Source of the DNA: an uncultured Eubacteriales bacterium
Lineage (GTDB): Bacteria > Bacillota > Clostridia > Christensenellales > UBA1242
Length of the DNA stretch: 64,000 nucleotides
Reading direction: 5' to 3'
Assembly (NCBI GenBank): GCA_900551855.1
Contig: URXM01000003.1
Coordinates: forward strand, 1-64,000
Shown piece by piece: positions 52,553-61,605 of this stretch (position 1 is the stretch's first letter; every line of letters begins with the position of its first letter). Below the pieces are notes generated by a model. It was given only the letters and a program-made list of their open reading frames with translations, had not been told where the DNA came from and did not search any database. The translations under genes and the position numbers were made by a program.

Positions 52553-52581
52553 TTGACAAATTAAGGGTGTTAAGTTATAAT
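52553..52581 (+). promoter_or_regulatory. Consensus promoter of the 643-residue gene
   Basis: TTGACA (52553-52558), 17 bases, TATAAT (52576-52581), followed by GGGGG before ATG 52602. Confidence 0.92.
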
Positions 52582-52601
52582 GCTTTTGTGGGGGATAATG
52601 A

Positions 52602-54533
52602 ATGAATAGAGAAGAGTTTTATAGTGCAATTGAAAAATATTTTGCATTGTCAGAATCAGAAACCGAAAATATGATTCAACAAAAATTTAAAAATGATTCA
52701 GACAAAAGAAGATTTTATGAAATGCTTAAAGTGACAATGCCTTTCTTTGAACCATTTGTCAACAAAGCAGATGAAAAATTGAAAAGAAAAGTCGGAAAAG
52801 TGTTTTTGTCTAAGTTGGATTATTCTCAATTTTCTGACAGCATTGAAGAAATGTCAGATAGACTTAGAAGATTGTTCTATCAAACCTCTTCAAAAGGTAT
52901 AAATACATATAAAATTTTGTATTGCTCTGTTTTGACTGATGGAAACTTGAAAAGAGACAGTGAAAACAGATCAAGATATTATGACACTACTCGTGATTTT
53001 GAATTTATATATGATAGTTTAGCCAATACTTTGCAGTTAACAAATCAAGAAGCTATTGATATGTTTGAAAAATGTTCTACATTGATTGCAAAGGGATATG
53101 CATATAAATTTCCACATATTTACAACAAGTTGAGAGAACTTATTGTGTATGATAACTATTCTTCTTATCGTGTTTTTAGAGAGAAAGAAATCGTTGATAT
53201 TTTGAAAATTAACCCTTCTTTGTTTGTCACTTCAACTGATAGAATTCAAGATGCTTTTGATTATATTCAAAAGAAAATGGCTCCAAAATTGGAGAAAGAT
53301 TTTAAAGCTGTTTCAGAGCAAAATCCTAATATGACTTTCTTGGAATATAAAACAATTATGACAAGAAAATGGCTTAAAAACAATTCTACTCTTTTGACTA
53401 TCAATTCTTCAAGTATGTATAAAAAAGAAAATTACTTAAATAATGTTGTTGCAGAATTTACTTCAAAAGAATATGAACCACAATTTAGAAAGTTTTTCCA
53501 AGAGCCTATCAGTCTTTCTATTTTAAACCAAATTTCTTATGAAAAAATTGCTAGAAATGCAATGAGAAACATTAAATCCTTGGAAGCTAGAAGTGGGAAA
53601 TCTATACAAGATATAATCAATTATTTGGCATCAAATCCTTATATCATTGGTATGGACTCTTCACAAGTGACATTGCTTTTGAGTGATATTGAAGTTATGG
53701 ACAAAGAAAATCCAGAAGAAAAATATTTTGATAAATTTTTTGAGTTTGGAAAAACTTTGTTTGCAAGCAATATCGATTTTAGAGTAAAAGCAATTACAGA
53801 TAAACTTAAAAACAATTCAGTCATGTATGATGTTGATGTTGACAGAATGACTGACAAAGAATGCTTACATAAATTTATTGAAATTTTCTTTGATGGAAGC
53901 TTTGAAAATGAGATCAAAATTGAAAGAATGATCAAAGCCAAAGAGGAAAGAACAAGTCTTGGTGAAAAGAAATTGAGAAAGTCTATAAGAGAACTTGGAG
54001 CAAAAATTATGGACTTGCCAAAAATTTTGAAAGATGAATATATCCCTGAAAGAGCAAAGAAGGGGCAGATATTGTCATTGGTCGCAAATATTGAAAGTTT
54101 GCACAATGAAAGATTTAAACTTGGAAATGTTGATCGCTATTATGAAGTTGCAGTTGCTGAAAAAACTAACAGCCAAGATATTGAAAATGCTTTAAACCTT
54201 TTGAGAGATACTTATGAACAAAGAAGGTTTAAATTAGGCAAAAAATATTCAAATCTTGATCAACTTTTTGAAAGAACAATGGATTATTTGGGCAGTTGCT
54301 TTGATGACAAAGAAGCTATTACAGATTTGTTTAGAACTGAAGTTGTCAAGAGATATGATGATGCCATCAAAACTTCTTTTGAAACAAGACCAACTCTTCA
54401 ACAACAACTTTTTGGAGAAAGTTTGATTGTTAAAAATGTTGGGGGACTGAAGAGTTCTTTAAAGAAATTGGACGAAGAAGTAAACAGACTTGATTATTGT
54501 GAGAGCACTACAACATTTAATTTTGAAAAATAA
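52602..54533 (+). CDS. Unknown helical-repeat protein, 643 residues, mTERF-like segments
   Basis: A highly charged, all-helical protein with no signal peptide. Segments such as EKEIVDILKINPSLFVTSTDRIQDAFDYIQKKM (about 195-230) and SIQDIINYLASNPYIIGMDSSQVTLLLSDIEVM (about 335-368) follow the spacing of mTERF repeats: helix, NP.L, helix, then L..L. The mTERF family is mostly organellar and binds nucleic acids. The resemblance is by eye and may be only a generic helical repeat. The gene has a perfect promoter and its own terminator. It occupies the position of pyrH between tsf and frr. Confidence 0.65.
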   Translation: MNREEFYSAIEKYFALSESETENMIQQKFKNDSDKRRFYEMLKVTMPFFEPFVNKADEKLKRKVGKVFLSKLDYSQFSDSIEEMSDRLRRLFYQTSSKGINTYKILYCSVLTDGNLKRDSENRSRYYDTTRDFEFIYDSLANTLQLTNQEAIDMFEKCSTLIAKGYAYKFPHIYNKLRELIVYDNYSSYRVFREKEIVDILKINPSLFVTSTDRIQDAFDYIQKKMAPKLEKDFKAVSEQNPNMTFLEYKTIMTRKWLKNNSTLLTINSSSMYKKENYLNNVVAEFTSKEYEPQFRKFFQEPISLSILNQISYEKIARNAMRNIKSLEARSGKSIQDIINYLASNPYIIGMDSSQVTLLLSDIEVMDKENPEEKYFDKFFEFGKTLFASNIDFRVKAITDKLKNNSVMYDVDVDRMTDKECLHKFIEIFFDGSFENEIKIERMIKAKEERTSLGEKKLRKSIRELGAKIMDLPKILKDEYIPERAKKGQILSLVANIESLHNERFKLGNVDRYYEVAVAEKTNSQDIENALNLLRDTYEQRRFKLGKKYSNLDQLFERTMDYLGSCFDDKEAITDLFRTEVVKRYDDAIKTSFETRPTLQQQLFGESLIVKNVGGLKSSLKKLDEEVNRLDYCESTTTFNFEK

Positions 54534-54562
54534 ACGGTTTTTAATTAAACCGTTTTTTTTAT
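54531..54562 (+). terminator. Terminator after the 643-residue gene
   Basis: AAACGGTTT pairs with AAACCGTTT around a short loop, followed by eight T. Confidence 0.9.
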
Positions 54563-54600
54563 TTTTGAGATGATTTCTTTTGTTATAGAGATAAAATCGT

Positions 54601-54629
54601 TTGCAAAATTGGTTAATTTAATATATAAT
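54601..54629 (+). promoter_or_regulatory. Promoter of frr-uppS-cdsA-rseP
   Basis: TTGCAA (54601-54606), 17 bases, TATAAT (54624-54629); leader of about 95 bases. Confidence 0.82.
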
Positions 54630-54730
54630 TGCTTGTGATAATAATTTTGCATTATCTTTGTCTTTGTATGTTTCAAGATGTTTTCTTTGAAATTGCAAAA
54701 AAAGATGTTGTAAAAACAAAAGGAGAAGTT

Positions 54731-55297
54731 ATGAACGAAATGGTTGATGAAATTTTTTCAAATTGCAAGGAAGATTTGGAAAAAGCATATTTACACCAAC
54801 AAAATGAATATCTTGTTATAAGAGCAGGAAGAGCAAATCCACATATTTTGGATAAGGTTATGGTAGAATATTATGGAGTGCCAACTCCTATTGTTCAAAT
54901 GGCAACAATTACTGTTTCCGAAGCTAGAATTCTCAACATCAATGTTTGGGATGTTTCTCAAATTAAAAATGTTGAAAAAGCTATTTCTCAATCTGATATT
55001 GGTATTACTCCAACTGATGACGGAAAAACTATTAGACTCGCTTTCCCTATTCTTACAGAAGAAAGAAGAAAAGAAATTGTTAAGACTGTTAAAAAACTTT
55101 GTGAAGAAACAAAAATCGCAATGAGAAATGTTCGTCGTGATGCTCTTGATATGTTGAAGAGTATGAAGAAAGACGGAGAACTTTCAGAAGATGAATTGGC
55201 TTCAAATGAAAAGGAAGTTCAAAAACTTATCGACAAATACACTGATATGGCTGATAAACTTGCTGAAGACAAAGAAGCAGAGGTTATGAGAGTTTAA
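54731..55297 (+). CDS. frr: Ribosome recycling factor
   Basis: Splits post-termination ribosomes together with EF-G. The 188-residue product has YLVIRAGRANPHILDKVMVEYYGVPTPIVQMATI and the tail RNVRRDALDMLKSMKKDGELSEDE, both diagnostic. ATG 54731 is chosen by AAAGGAG at 54718-54724; the frame remains open upstream to 54629, but that overlaps the promoter. It starts the frr-uppS-cdsA-rseP group. Confidence 0.97.
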   Translation: MNEMVDEIFSNCKEDLEKAYLHQQNEYLVIRAGRANPHILDKVMVEYYGVPTPIVQMATITVSEARILNINVWDVSQIKNVEKAISQSDIGITPTDDGKTIRLAFPILTEERRKEIVKTVKKLCEETKIAMRNVRRDALDMLKSMKKDGELSEDELASNEKEVQKLIDKYTDMADKLAEDKEAEVMRV

Positions 55298-55329
55298 CAA
55301 AAGAACTATACTAAATTTTAAGGGTGAAT

Positions 55330-56037
55330 ATGTTTAAGAAAAAGAAAGTATTTAAAAATATTCCTACCCATATCGCTTTTATTATGGACGGCAATAGACG
55401 CTGGGCTGTTAGGCGTGGACTTAACAAAATGATAGGGCATAAACAGGGTGGTGTTGCACTTAAAAATATTATCAATGTCATAAACGAGATTAAGGAAATA
55501 AAGTTTGCTTCGTTTTTTGCTTTCTCAACCGAAAATTGGAACAGAGAACAAAAAGAAATTGATTATATTTTTGAAGTTGCTTACAATCTTGTTGATGACA
55601 ATAAAGATGATTTCTGCAATAAAAACATCAAATTTGTTGCAATGGGAGACTTGTCAAGATTTCCTGATAAATTGAAAAACATTTTGATTGACACAATGGA
55701 AAAAACTAAAAACAACACAGGGCTTGTTGTCAATCTTGCAATGAATTATGGTGGCAGAGATGATATTGTTCATGCTGTGAACAGTCTTATTGAAAAAGGC
55801 GAGAAAAAAATTACTATCGAAAACTTGAAGGAAAATTTATATTCTGCACCTTCGCCAGATATTGACCTTCTTGTTAGAACAAGTGGCGAGATGAGAGTCT
55901 CAAATTTTATGTTGTTTCAAATGGCTTATAGTGAACTGTATTTCACAAAAACTTGCTGGCCAGATTTTGACAAAAAAGAACTTTTTAAGGCACTTGAAGA
56001 ATTTTCAAAGAGAAACAGAAGATTTGGAGGACAATAA
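55330..56037 (+). CDS. uppS: Undecaprenyl diphosphate synthase
   Basis: A cis-prenyltransferase that makes the C55 lipid carrier for peptidoglycan. The 235-residue product has the catalytic Asp in AFIMDGNRRWA, then GHKQGG, then ASFFAFSTENWNR, and DIDLLVRTSGEMRVSNFMLFQMAYSELYF at the end. The start is ATG 55330 or the GTG six bases before; TAAGGG precedes both. It overlaps cdsA by one base (TAATG). Confidence 0.96.
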   Translation: MFKKKKVFKNIPTHIAFIMDGNRRWAVRRGLNKMIGHKQGGVALKNIINVINEIKEIKFASFFAFSTENWNREQKEIDYIFEVAYNLVDDNKDDFCNKNIKFVAMGDLSRFPDKLKNILIDTMEKTKNNTGLVVNLAMNYGGRDDIVHAVNSLIEKGEKKITIENLKENLYSAPSPDIDLLVRTSGEMRVSNFMLFQMAYSELYFTKTCWPDFDKKELFKALEEFSKRNRRFGGQ

Positions 56038-56999
56038 TGAAAAAACGAATTTACACATCAATTGCTATCGTAATTGTTTTGGCACTTTTGTTTGTGTTAA
56101 AAATTTTTGTGAGCGATTATTTCTTTGACGCATTTTTTGCTATTTTGGCTTGCATCGCTTGCTATGAAATGTCAAAACTTTTAAGCAAAACCGGGCTTTA
56201 CAACTATCAAGTGCTGGCGATTTTCTTCCCATCACTTTTGCTAGCTGCAAATTTGGTTGGAGTGTTCTATGCAGGCGCAACAAGTGACTTTTTCTGGGTA
56301 TTATACACTCTTCTTATTGATGTTGGTCTTATGGTTGTTGTTGCTTTGCTTGCTTTCTTGGTTGGACTTTGCAGAAAGAAAGCTATGCTCAACGAAATGA
56401 CAATTAGAAATGTTAAAAATATGTCTGTAAGAAAATTTGCATTCAAAAAAGCTCTCAACACTTTGATCGCTTTTGTTTATCCTGCATTTTTGTTTTTGAT
56501 GTTTATTTTCTTAAACCACTTCAATGATATGCCTTTGTCTAAACTTGAAGGTATCTCATCAAATGTTTCTGTTTTCATTTTGATTACTGCTATCACAATT
56601 CCTATGTTTACTGACACTTTTGCTATGCTCACTGGTTCTGTTATCGGTGGCAAAAAGTTGTGTCCAAAAATTAGTCCTGCAAAAACTATTTCAGGTGCTG
56701 TAGGTGGTGTGCTTTGGACTGTTCTTTTTGGTGCTTGTGTTTATCTCATTTTTGGTTGCATTGAATCATTTGCTCCATTTATGGAAATCTTCCCAATTTG
56801 GGCTTATTTGATCATAGTTTTGATCGGTTCTGTGATTGCTCAATGTGGAGATTTGTTTGAATCTGTTATCAAAAGAAGAGCAGGAGTAAAAGACAGTGGA
56901 AAGATTTTGCCTGGACAAGGTGGAATACTTGACAGAATTGACTCTTATATCTTTATGGCTCCATATATTTTGATCGCTTTTTGGATTTTTGCTATTTAA
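56037..56999 (+). CDS. cdsA: Phosphatidate cytidylyltransferase
   Basis: A polytopic enzyme of 320 residues that makes CDP-diacylglycerol from phosphatidic acid and CTP. The CDP-DAG synthase signature SVIAQCGDLFESVIKRRAGVKDSGKILPGQGGILDRIDSY is complete, with KISPAKTISGAVGG before it. It is coupled to uppS by a one-base overlap. dxr, often found next in Bacillota, is absent; rseP follows after 37 bases. Confidence 0.96.
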   Translation: MKKRIYTSIAIVIVLALLFVLKIFVSDYFFDAFFAILACIACYEMSKLLSKTGLYNYQVLAIFFPSLLLAANLVGVFYAGATSDFFWVLYTLLIDVGLMVVVALLAFLVGLCRKKAMLNEMTIRNVKNMSVRKFAFKKALNTLIAFVYPAFLFLMFIFLNHFNDMPLSKLEGISSNVSVFILITAITIPMFTDTFAMLTGSVIGGKKLCPKISPAKTISGAVGGVLWTVLFGACVYLIFGCIESFAPFMEIFPIWAYLIIVLIGSVIAQCGDLFESVIKRRAGVKDSGKILPGQGGILDRIDSYIFMAPYILIAFWIFAI

Positions 57000-57036
57000 A
57001 ACTAAAGACCTACATTGAAGTTAAGGATATAGTTGT

Positions 57037-58143
57037 ATGATTTTTTGGTATATTATACTTGCTATTGTAATTTTGCTTTTTATGGTGCTTATTCACGAAT
57101 TTGGGCACTATATTGTCGGCAAAATACTCAAGTTTAAAATAACAGAATTTTCTATTGGTTTTGGTTTTCCTATTTTTAGTAAGACTAACAAGAAAACAGG
57201 GGAAAAATTCTCTCTGCGAATTTTTCCTTTGGGTGGATACTGTGCTTTTGAAGGTGAGGAAGATGAGAAAGAATCTGACTCTCCAACTGCCTTCAACAAT
57301 CAAAAACCTTGGAAAAGAATATTGGTTTTTCTTGCAGGTGTGACTGCAAACTTTATCACTGCAATCATTTTTTCTTGGATTTTGCTTTGCACAACTGGTT
57401 ATGATATTCCACAAATTGCAAGATATGACCAAACAACATACATCAATGAATATCAAGTGGGTGATGTTATAAGAAAAATTGATGGAAAGACAATTGATTT
57501 TGCTTTTGGAGAGAGTTATGATACTCTATTGAATGAACAGAAAGTTATTGCTCAAGATTACTATGAAACAAACGGAATCGATGCTGAAAAATACACATTT
57601 GAAATGACTGTTTCTCGTGATGGAGAATTGGTCAATTTTGATGTGATTGTTTATCCTGTTGAAAGACAAAAAGATGATGGAAGTGAATATATAGACTGTA
57701 TGATTGGACTTGAATTTGAAAAAGGAGAAAAACCTTGTATTACCGCTTATGTCTATGATGCTTGGTCAGGTTTTTGCCGTTCTTTTGAAATGGCATTTGG
57801 CTTTGCTTGGATTGTTTTGAAAAGTTTGTGGCTTTTGATAACCTTCCAAATTCCTATTACAGATATGGGTGGAACTATTGCGACAATCTCGACAATCGCT
57901 ACTTTTGCGTCTCAAAGTATGTCTTATTTGTTGATTTTCATTCCTTTGATTGCAGCAAACTTGGCAGTGTTTAATTTGTTGCCATTCCCTGCACTTGATG
58001 GGTCTCATGTTGTGTTTACGCTTATTGAATGGATAAGAGGAAAGCCTATAAATAGAAAGGTTGAAAATATGATTCACTTTGTTGGCATCTGCATATTGTT
58101 TGCATTTGTGATAATTGTTGATATTTTACATTTTGTGCTTTAA
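57037..58143 (+). CDS. rseP: RIP metalloprotease RseP (site-2 protease family)
   Basis: An intramembrane zinc protease of 368 residues. The active site is HEFGH at residues 20-24 in the first helix, with a PDZ-like region (about 140-215: EYQVGDVIRKIDGKTI) and the second metal motif NLLPFPALDGSHV near the C terminus. It cleaves membrane-bound anti-sigma factors and signal-peptide remnants. Its paralogue SpoIVFB processes pro-SigK, but the PDZ domain and operon position favour RseP. A terminator follows. Confidence 0.95.
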   Translation: MIFWYIILAIVILLFMVLIHEFGHYIVGKILKFKITEFSIGFGFPIFSKTNKKTGEKFSLRIFPLGGYCAFEGEEDEKESDSPTAFNNQKPWKRILVFLAGVTANFITAIIFSWILLCTTGYDIPQIARYDQTTYINEYQVGDVIRKIDGKTIDFAFGESYDTLLNEQKVIAQDYYETNGIDAEKYTFEMTVSRDGELVNFDVIVYPVERQKDDGSEYIDCMIGLEFEKGEKPCITAYVYDAWSGFCRSFEMAFGFAWIVLKSLWLLITFQIPITDMGGTIATISTIATFASQSMSYLLIFIPLIAANLAVFNLLPFPALDGSHVVFTLIEWIRGKPINRKVENMIHFVGICILFAFVIIVDILHFVL

Positions 58144-58168
58144 AGTCTGAGTTTTCAGACTTTTTTTA
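58142..58168 (+). terminator. Terminator after rseP
   Basis: AAAGTCTGA pairs with TCAGACTTT around a short loop, followed by a T run. Confidence 0.9.
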
Positions 58169-58190
58169 TTTCTACATCTTTTGTGTGTGC

Positions 58191-58219
58191 TTGACAAAAA
58201 TTGACGATTATTTTAGAAT
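58191..58219 (+). promoter_or_regulatory. Promoter predicting a leaderless mRNA for the PolC-like exonuclease
   Basis: TTGACA (58191-58196), 17 bases, TAGAAT (58214-58219), six bases (GATTAT), then ATG 58226. The predicted start coincides with the A of ATG; there is no ribosome binding site. Confidence 0.8.
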
Positions 58220-58225
58220 GATTAT

Positions 58226-59758
58226 ATGAATTTTGAACAAGAGTTTAATGCCGAATTTGGCGACAAATATAAAGATCTTCAACTTAAAGATGTTGTTGTA
58301 AAAAAGCGTGATGGAGAGTGCATCATAACTTTTTTGTATCCTTCAACAGTTAAAGAACTCTCAGATGATGAAAAGAAAGAAATTACAAATTGGTTGACAT
58401 CAAATTTAAACTTTGAAAAGATGAAGTTGAGAACTAAATTTATGCGTGTTTTTCTTGAAGAGAGATTGATAAGAAAAGCAATACACAGTTTTTTTGACAA
58501 CAAATACAAACTTGTGACGACTTATTTGAAAGACGAATATATTGCTATAAAAATCACATCAATAGATGTTTTGGTTGATGTTGAAGTAAGTCCAAGAATG
58601 AACGAATTTTTTGCAGAACACAAAATCACAACAGAACTTGTAAAATTTTTGAAAGACAACTTTTTGGTTGATTTTGTCATCAATATAAAAGAAAATCCAA
58701 ATTTTGTTGATGAAGTTGACATTGATAATGTTGAAATGAAAACCAGATATAAAGTTGCACAAAGATATAATGTTGAGATCATTAAAGACATCATTGGTCA
58801 CGACATTACTCCAAAACCAGAATATCTTTCTTTTATTACTTCACCAAAAAATTCTGTGATTGTCGCTGGATACATAAAGAAGATAGAAAGAAAAGAGTTT
58901 ATCAGAAAAACTGGGAAGCATGCAGGAGAACCAAAGGCATATTACAATTTTCAAATTGCTGATGGAAAAGGGAAAATCGATTGCATTTATTTTTCTCCAA
59001 AGAAAAACGAGAAGGATATGGATGCATTGGAAGAATATATGTATGTTTTGCTTCATGGTGATGTGAAATTGAATCAGTTGAATAAACTATGCTTGTATGT
59101 TGACAAGATTGCACTCGCTACGGAAGTTGCAAAAGAAGAAGAGGAGAAAAAAGAAGAATTTAAGCATGAAGGTCCAGTTGTGAAAGTTGAAAAATTGACT
59201 GCATTAGAACAAGACACAATGTTTGAACCTGTTGACAAATACAACAAAAAGATTATGGGACATACTATTGTTGTTTTTGATATTGAAACAACTGGACTTG
59301 ATCCTGCAACAGATCAAATCATTGAGCTCGGTGCTGTTAAAATTGAAAATGGAAACATTGTTGAAAAATTTTCTACATTTGTCAAGCCAACAAAAAAACT
59401 TGGTTATGAGATTGTAAACCTTACTGGCATAACTGACGAAATGCTGGAAGATGCTCCACCAATTGATTTGGTTATTAAAGACTTTTATGAGTTTTCAAAA
59501 GGTTGCATACTTTGTGGGCACAACATTATCGGATTTGATATCAAATTTATTCGCAGAGAAGGCGAGAATGTTGGTTTAAGTTTTGACAATGAAATCATTG
59601 ATACTTTAAACGAAGCAAGAATGTCTAAACTTAAAATTTCTAGGTTCAATTTGGGCACGGTTGTCAAAGCCTTGGGGCTTACTTTGGAAGGTGCACACAG
59701 GGCTTGGAACGATGCTTTTGCAACGGCACAAGTGCTTTTGAAACTTAATGAAGTTTAG
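58226..59758 (+). CDS. PolC-like protein with N-terminal, OB and DEDDh exonuclease domains but no PHP or polymerase
   Basis: A 510-residue protein in the normal polC position before rimP. Residues 1-~200 resemble the PolC N-terminal domains. Residues ~205-300 are the OB fold (VIVAGYIKKIERKEF ... YYNFQIADGKGKIDCIYF). Residues ~345-508 are a 3'-5' exonuclease with all DEDDh residues: D352/E354 in VFDIETTG, N433...D438 in GHNIIGFD, and H491...D496 in HRAWND. Full PolC is ~1430 residues and has the exonuclease inserted inside the PHP domain. Here both PHP halves and the whole polymerase are missing, replaced by a ~45-residue acidic linker. The simple explanation of a premature stop is therefore insufficient. 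It has its own promoter and a leaderless start. Confidence 0.9.
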   Translation: MNFEQEFNAEFGDKYKDLQLKDVVVKKRDGECIITFLYPSTVKELSDDEKKEITNWLTSNLNFEKMKLRTKFMRVFLEERLIRKAIHSFFDNKYKLVTTYLKDEYIAIKITSIDVLVDVEVSPRMNEFFAEHKITTELVKFLKDNFLVDFVINIKENPNFVDEVDIDNVEMKTRYKVAQRYNVEIIKDIIGHDITPKPEYLSFITSPKNSVIVAGYIKKIERKEFIRKTGKHAGEPKAYYNFQIADGKGKIDCIYFSPKKNEKDMDALEEYMYVLLHGDVKLNQLNKLCLYVDKIALATEVAKEEEEKKEEFKHEGPVVKVEKLTALEQDTMFEPVDKYNKKIMGHTIVVFDIETTGLDPATDQIIELGAVKIENGNIVEKFSTFVKPTKKLGYEIVNLTGITDEMLEDAPPIDLVIKDFYEFSKGCILCGHNIIGFDIKFIRREGENVGLSFDNEIIDTLNEARMSKLKISRFNLGTVVKALGLTLEGAHRAWNDAFATAQVLLKLNEV

Positions 59759-59827
59759 TTTTGATGTGAGTTTCTTGAAAATATTCGATAAATCAACTTA
59801 AAAATCATAAATTTATGTAAAATTGTC

Positions 59828-59856
59828 TTGCATTTTATATTAAATTGGGTTATAAT
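59828..59856 (+). promoter_or_regulatory. Promoter of rimP-nusA-ylxR-ylxQ-infB
   Basis: TTGCAT (59828-59833), 17 bases, TATAAT (59851-59856). Transcription start near 59863 leaves a 68-base leader. Confidence 0.88.
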
Positions 59857-59873
59857 ATTTATATCTTGACAAG

Positions 59874-59898
59874 GAGTGGGCAAAACTTTTGCTCACTC
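59874..59898 (+). promoter_or_regulatory. Conserved rimP-leader-type hairpin
   Basis: GAGTGGGCAAAA pairs with TTTTGCTCACTC in the leader RNA, followed by TTTGTATT. A GAGTGGGC-type hairpin is common just before rimP in Bacillota and might attenuate or stabilise the operon mRNA; which one is not known. Confidence 0.7.
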
Positions 59899-59930
59899 TT
59901 TGTATTAAGTGGACAATTTTGGAGGTTTAA

Positions 59931-60389
59931 ATGGCAAAAATAAAACAAATTTGCGAAGAAAAACTCAGACCTGTTATTGAAGAAATGGGTTATGAATTGG
60001 TCGAAGTAAGTTATGAAAAGGAAAACGGTGGAATGTCTTTGATTTTCATCATTGACAAAGATGGTGGGGTTACTGTTGATGACTGCGAAGTTGTAAACAA
60101 AAAAATTGATCCAATTCTTGATGAATTGAATCCTACTGACGACAAACCTTATACACTGGTTGTGAGTTCTCCTGGACTTGACAGACCTCTCAAAACTGAC
60201 AGAGATTTATCTCGCAATTTAGGAAAAGATGTTGATGTCACATTGTTTTCTAAACTTGATGGCAAAAAGTTGTTTACTGGTGCTCTTGAAAGTTTTGATG
60301 AAAAAGTCATTGTGCTTGACTTGGGAAAAGAAAAAATTAGTTTAGACCGAAATAAAATTGCATCAATCAAACTTGTTATAAAATTTTAA
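59931..60389 (+). CDS. rimP: Ribosome maturation factor RimP
   Basis: A 152-residue 30S assembly factor. Key segments are EEMGYELVEVSYEKENGGMSLIFIIDKDGGVTVDDCEVVNKKIDPILDE and VVSSPGLDRPLKTDRDLSRNLGKDVDV, both diagnostic. GGAGG precedes ATG 59931. First gene of the nusA operon, 14 bases before nusA. Confidence 0.96.
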   Translation: MAKIKQICEEKLRPVIEEMGYELVEVSYEKENGGMSLIFIIDKDGGVTVDDCEVVNKKIDPILDELNPTDDKPYTLVVSSPGLDRPLKTDRDLSRNLGKDVDVTLFSKLDGKKLFTGALESFDEKVIVLDLGKEKISLDRNKIASIKLVIKF

Positions 60390-60403
60390 GGAGAAATTAA
60401 AAA

Positions 60404-61591
60404 ATGGTAAATAAAGATTTTTTCAAGGCTCTTGACGAACTTGAAGCTGAAAAGAAAATTAACAAAGATGTTTTTATTCAAACTTTGGAAACTGCATTGA
60501 CTTCTGCTTATAAGAAGATGTATGGTGAAGCTAAATCTGCAATGGTTAAACTTTATCCAGAAAGAAACACAATCAGAATTTTCTCTTACAAAACAGTTGT
60601 TGGCGAAGTAGAAGATCCTGACAAGCAAATCTCTTTGGAAGATGCTAGACAACTTAAAAAGTCTTACAAAGTAGGCGACATTGTTGCTGTTGAAGAATCA
60701 ACAAAAGATTTTGGAAGAATTGCTGCTCAAACTGCAAAGCAAGTAGTTATGCAAAAACTTAGAGAATTGGAAAGACAAACTGCTATCAGTGAATTGGCTG
60801 AAAAAGAAGATGAACTTTTGACAACTATCGTTAAAAGAGTTGATGACGAAAATGTTTATGTTCAAATCGCTGGAACTAACACTGAAGGCGTTATGATGAA
60901 AAACGACCAAATCCCTGGCGACAAATTTAATGTTGGAGACAGAGTTAAGGTTTATGTTAAGAAGATTAAAGATTCTTTCAAAGGTCCTCAAATTCAAGTT
61001 TCTAGAAGCAATATTGGTTTCGTAAGAAAATTGTTTGAATTGGAAGTTCCTGAAATCGCCAGCGGGGAAGTTAAGATCAAAAACATCGCAAGAGATCCAG
61101 GAAACAGAGCAAAGGTTGCTGTTTACTCTGACAGACCAAATGTTGACGCTATTGGTGCTTGCGTTGGAAATAGAGGAACAAGAATCAACACAATCGTAAA
61201 CGAATTAAACGGCGAAAAGATTGACCTTGTGGAATATTCTGATGATCCACTTGAATATATTGCAAGAGCACTTTCTCCAGCAAAAGTTCTTTCTGTTGAA
61301 ACTAATGACAGTTTGAATATGTCTCAAGTTATTGTTCCAGATGACAAATTGTCTCTTGCTATTGGTAAACAAGGACAAAATGTTAGACTTGCTGCAAAAC
61401 TTACAGGCTGGAAGATTGATGTTAAACCTGAAAGCTATTTGAAACCAAAAGCAGAAGTTGACAACACTGATGTTGATTACGAACTTACAGAACTTTCTGA
61501 TGACAGTTCTTTTGATATGGGAGACTTGGAAGAACTTGAACCAATCGACAGTGATGTTGATCAAGTTGAAGACTCAAACGATAAAGAATAA
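60404..61591 (+). CDS. nusA: Transcription termination/antitermination factor NusA
   Basis: A 395-residue RNA polymerase-binding factor for pausing, termination and rRNA antitermination. It has an N-terminal polymerase-binding domain (to ~130), an S1 domain (about 135-200) and two KH domains. [24 protein letters not shown] and [29 protein letters not shown] are their GxxG-type motifs. An acidic C-terminal tail follows. Length is normal for Bacillota, without the extra C-terminal repeats of E. coli. Confidence 0.97.
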   Translation: MVNKDFFKALDELEAEKKINKDVFIQTLETALTSAYKKMYGEAKSAMVKLYPERNTIRIFSYKTVVGEVEDPDKQISLEDARQLKKSYKVGDIVAVEESTKDFGRIAAQTAKQVVMQKLRELERQTAISELAEKEDELLTTIVKRVDDENVYVQIAGTNTEGVMMKNDQIPGDKFNVGDRVKVYVKKIKDSFKGPQIQVSRSNIGFVRKLFELEVPEIASGEVKIKNIARDPGNRAKVAVYSDRPNVDAIGACVGNRGTRINTIVNELNGEKIDLVEYSDDPLEYIARALSPAKVLSVETNDSLNMSQVIVPDDKLSLAIGKQGQNVRLAAKLTGWKIDVKPESYLKPKAEVDNTDVDYELTELSDDSSFDMGDLEELEPIDSDVDQVEDSNDKE

Positions 61592-61605
61592 AGCGAGGTT
61601 TGTTT

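Noticed and set aside
59759..59930. Remnant of the PolC polymerase domain after the exonuclease stop
   Set aside because: Only 172 bases separate the stop from rimP, and they hold the rimP promoter and leader hairpin, not coding sequence.
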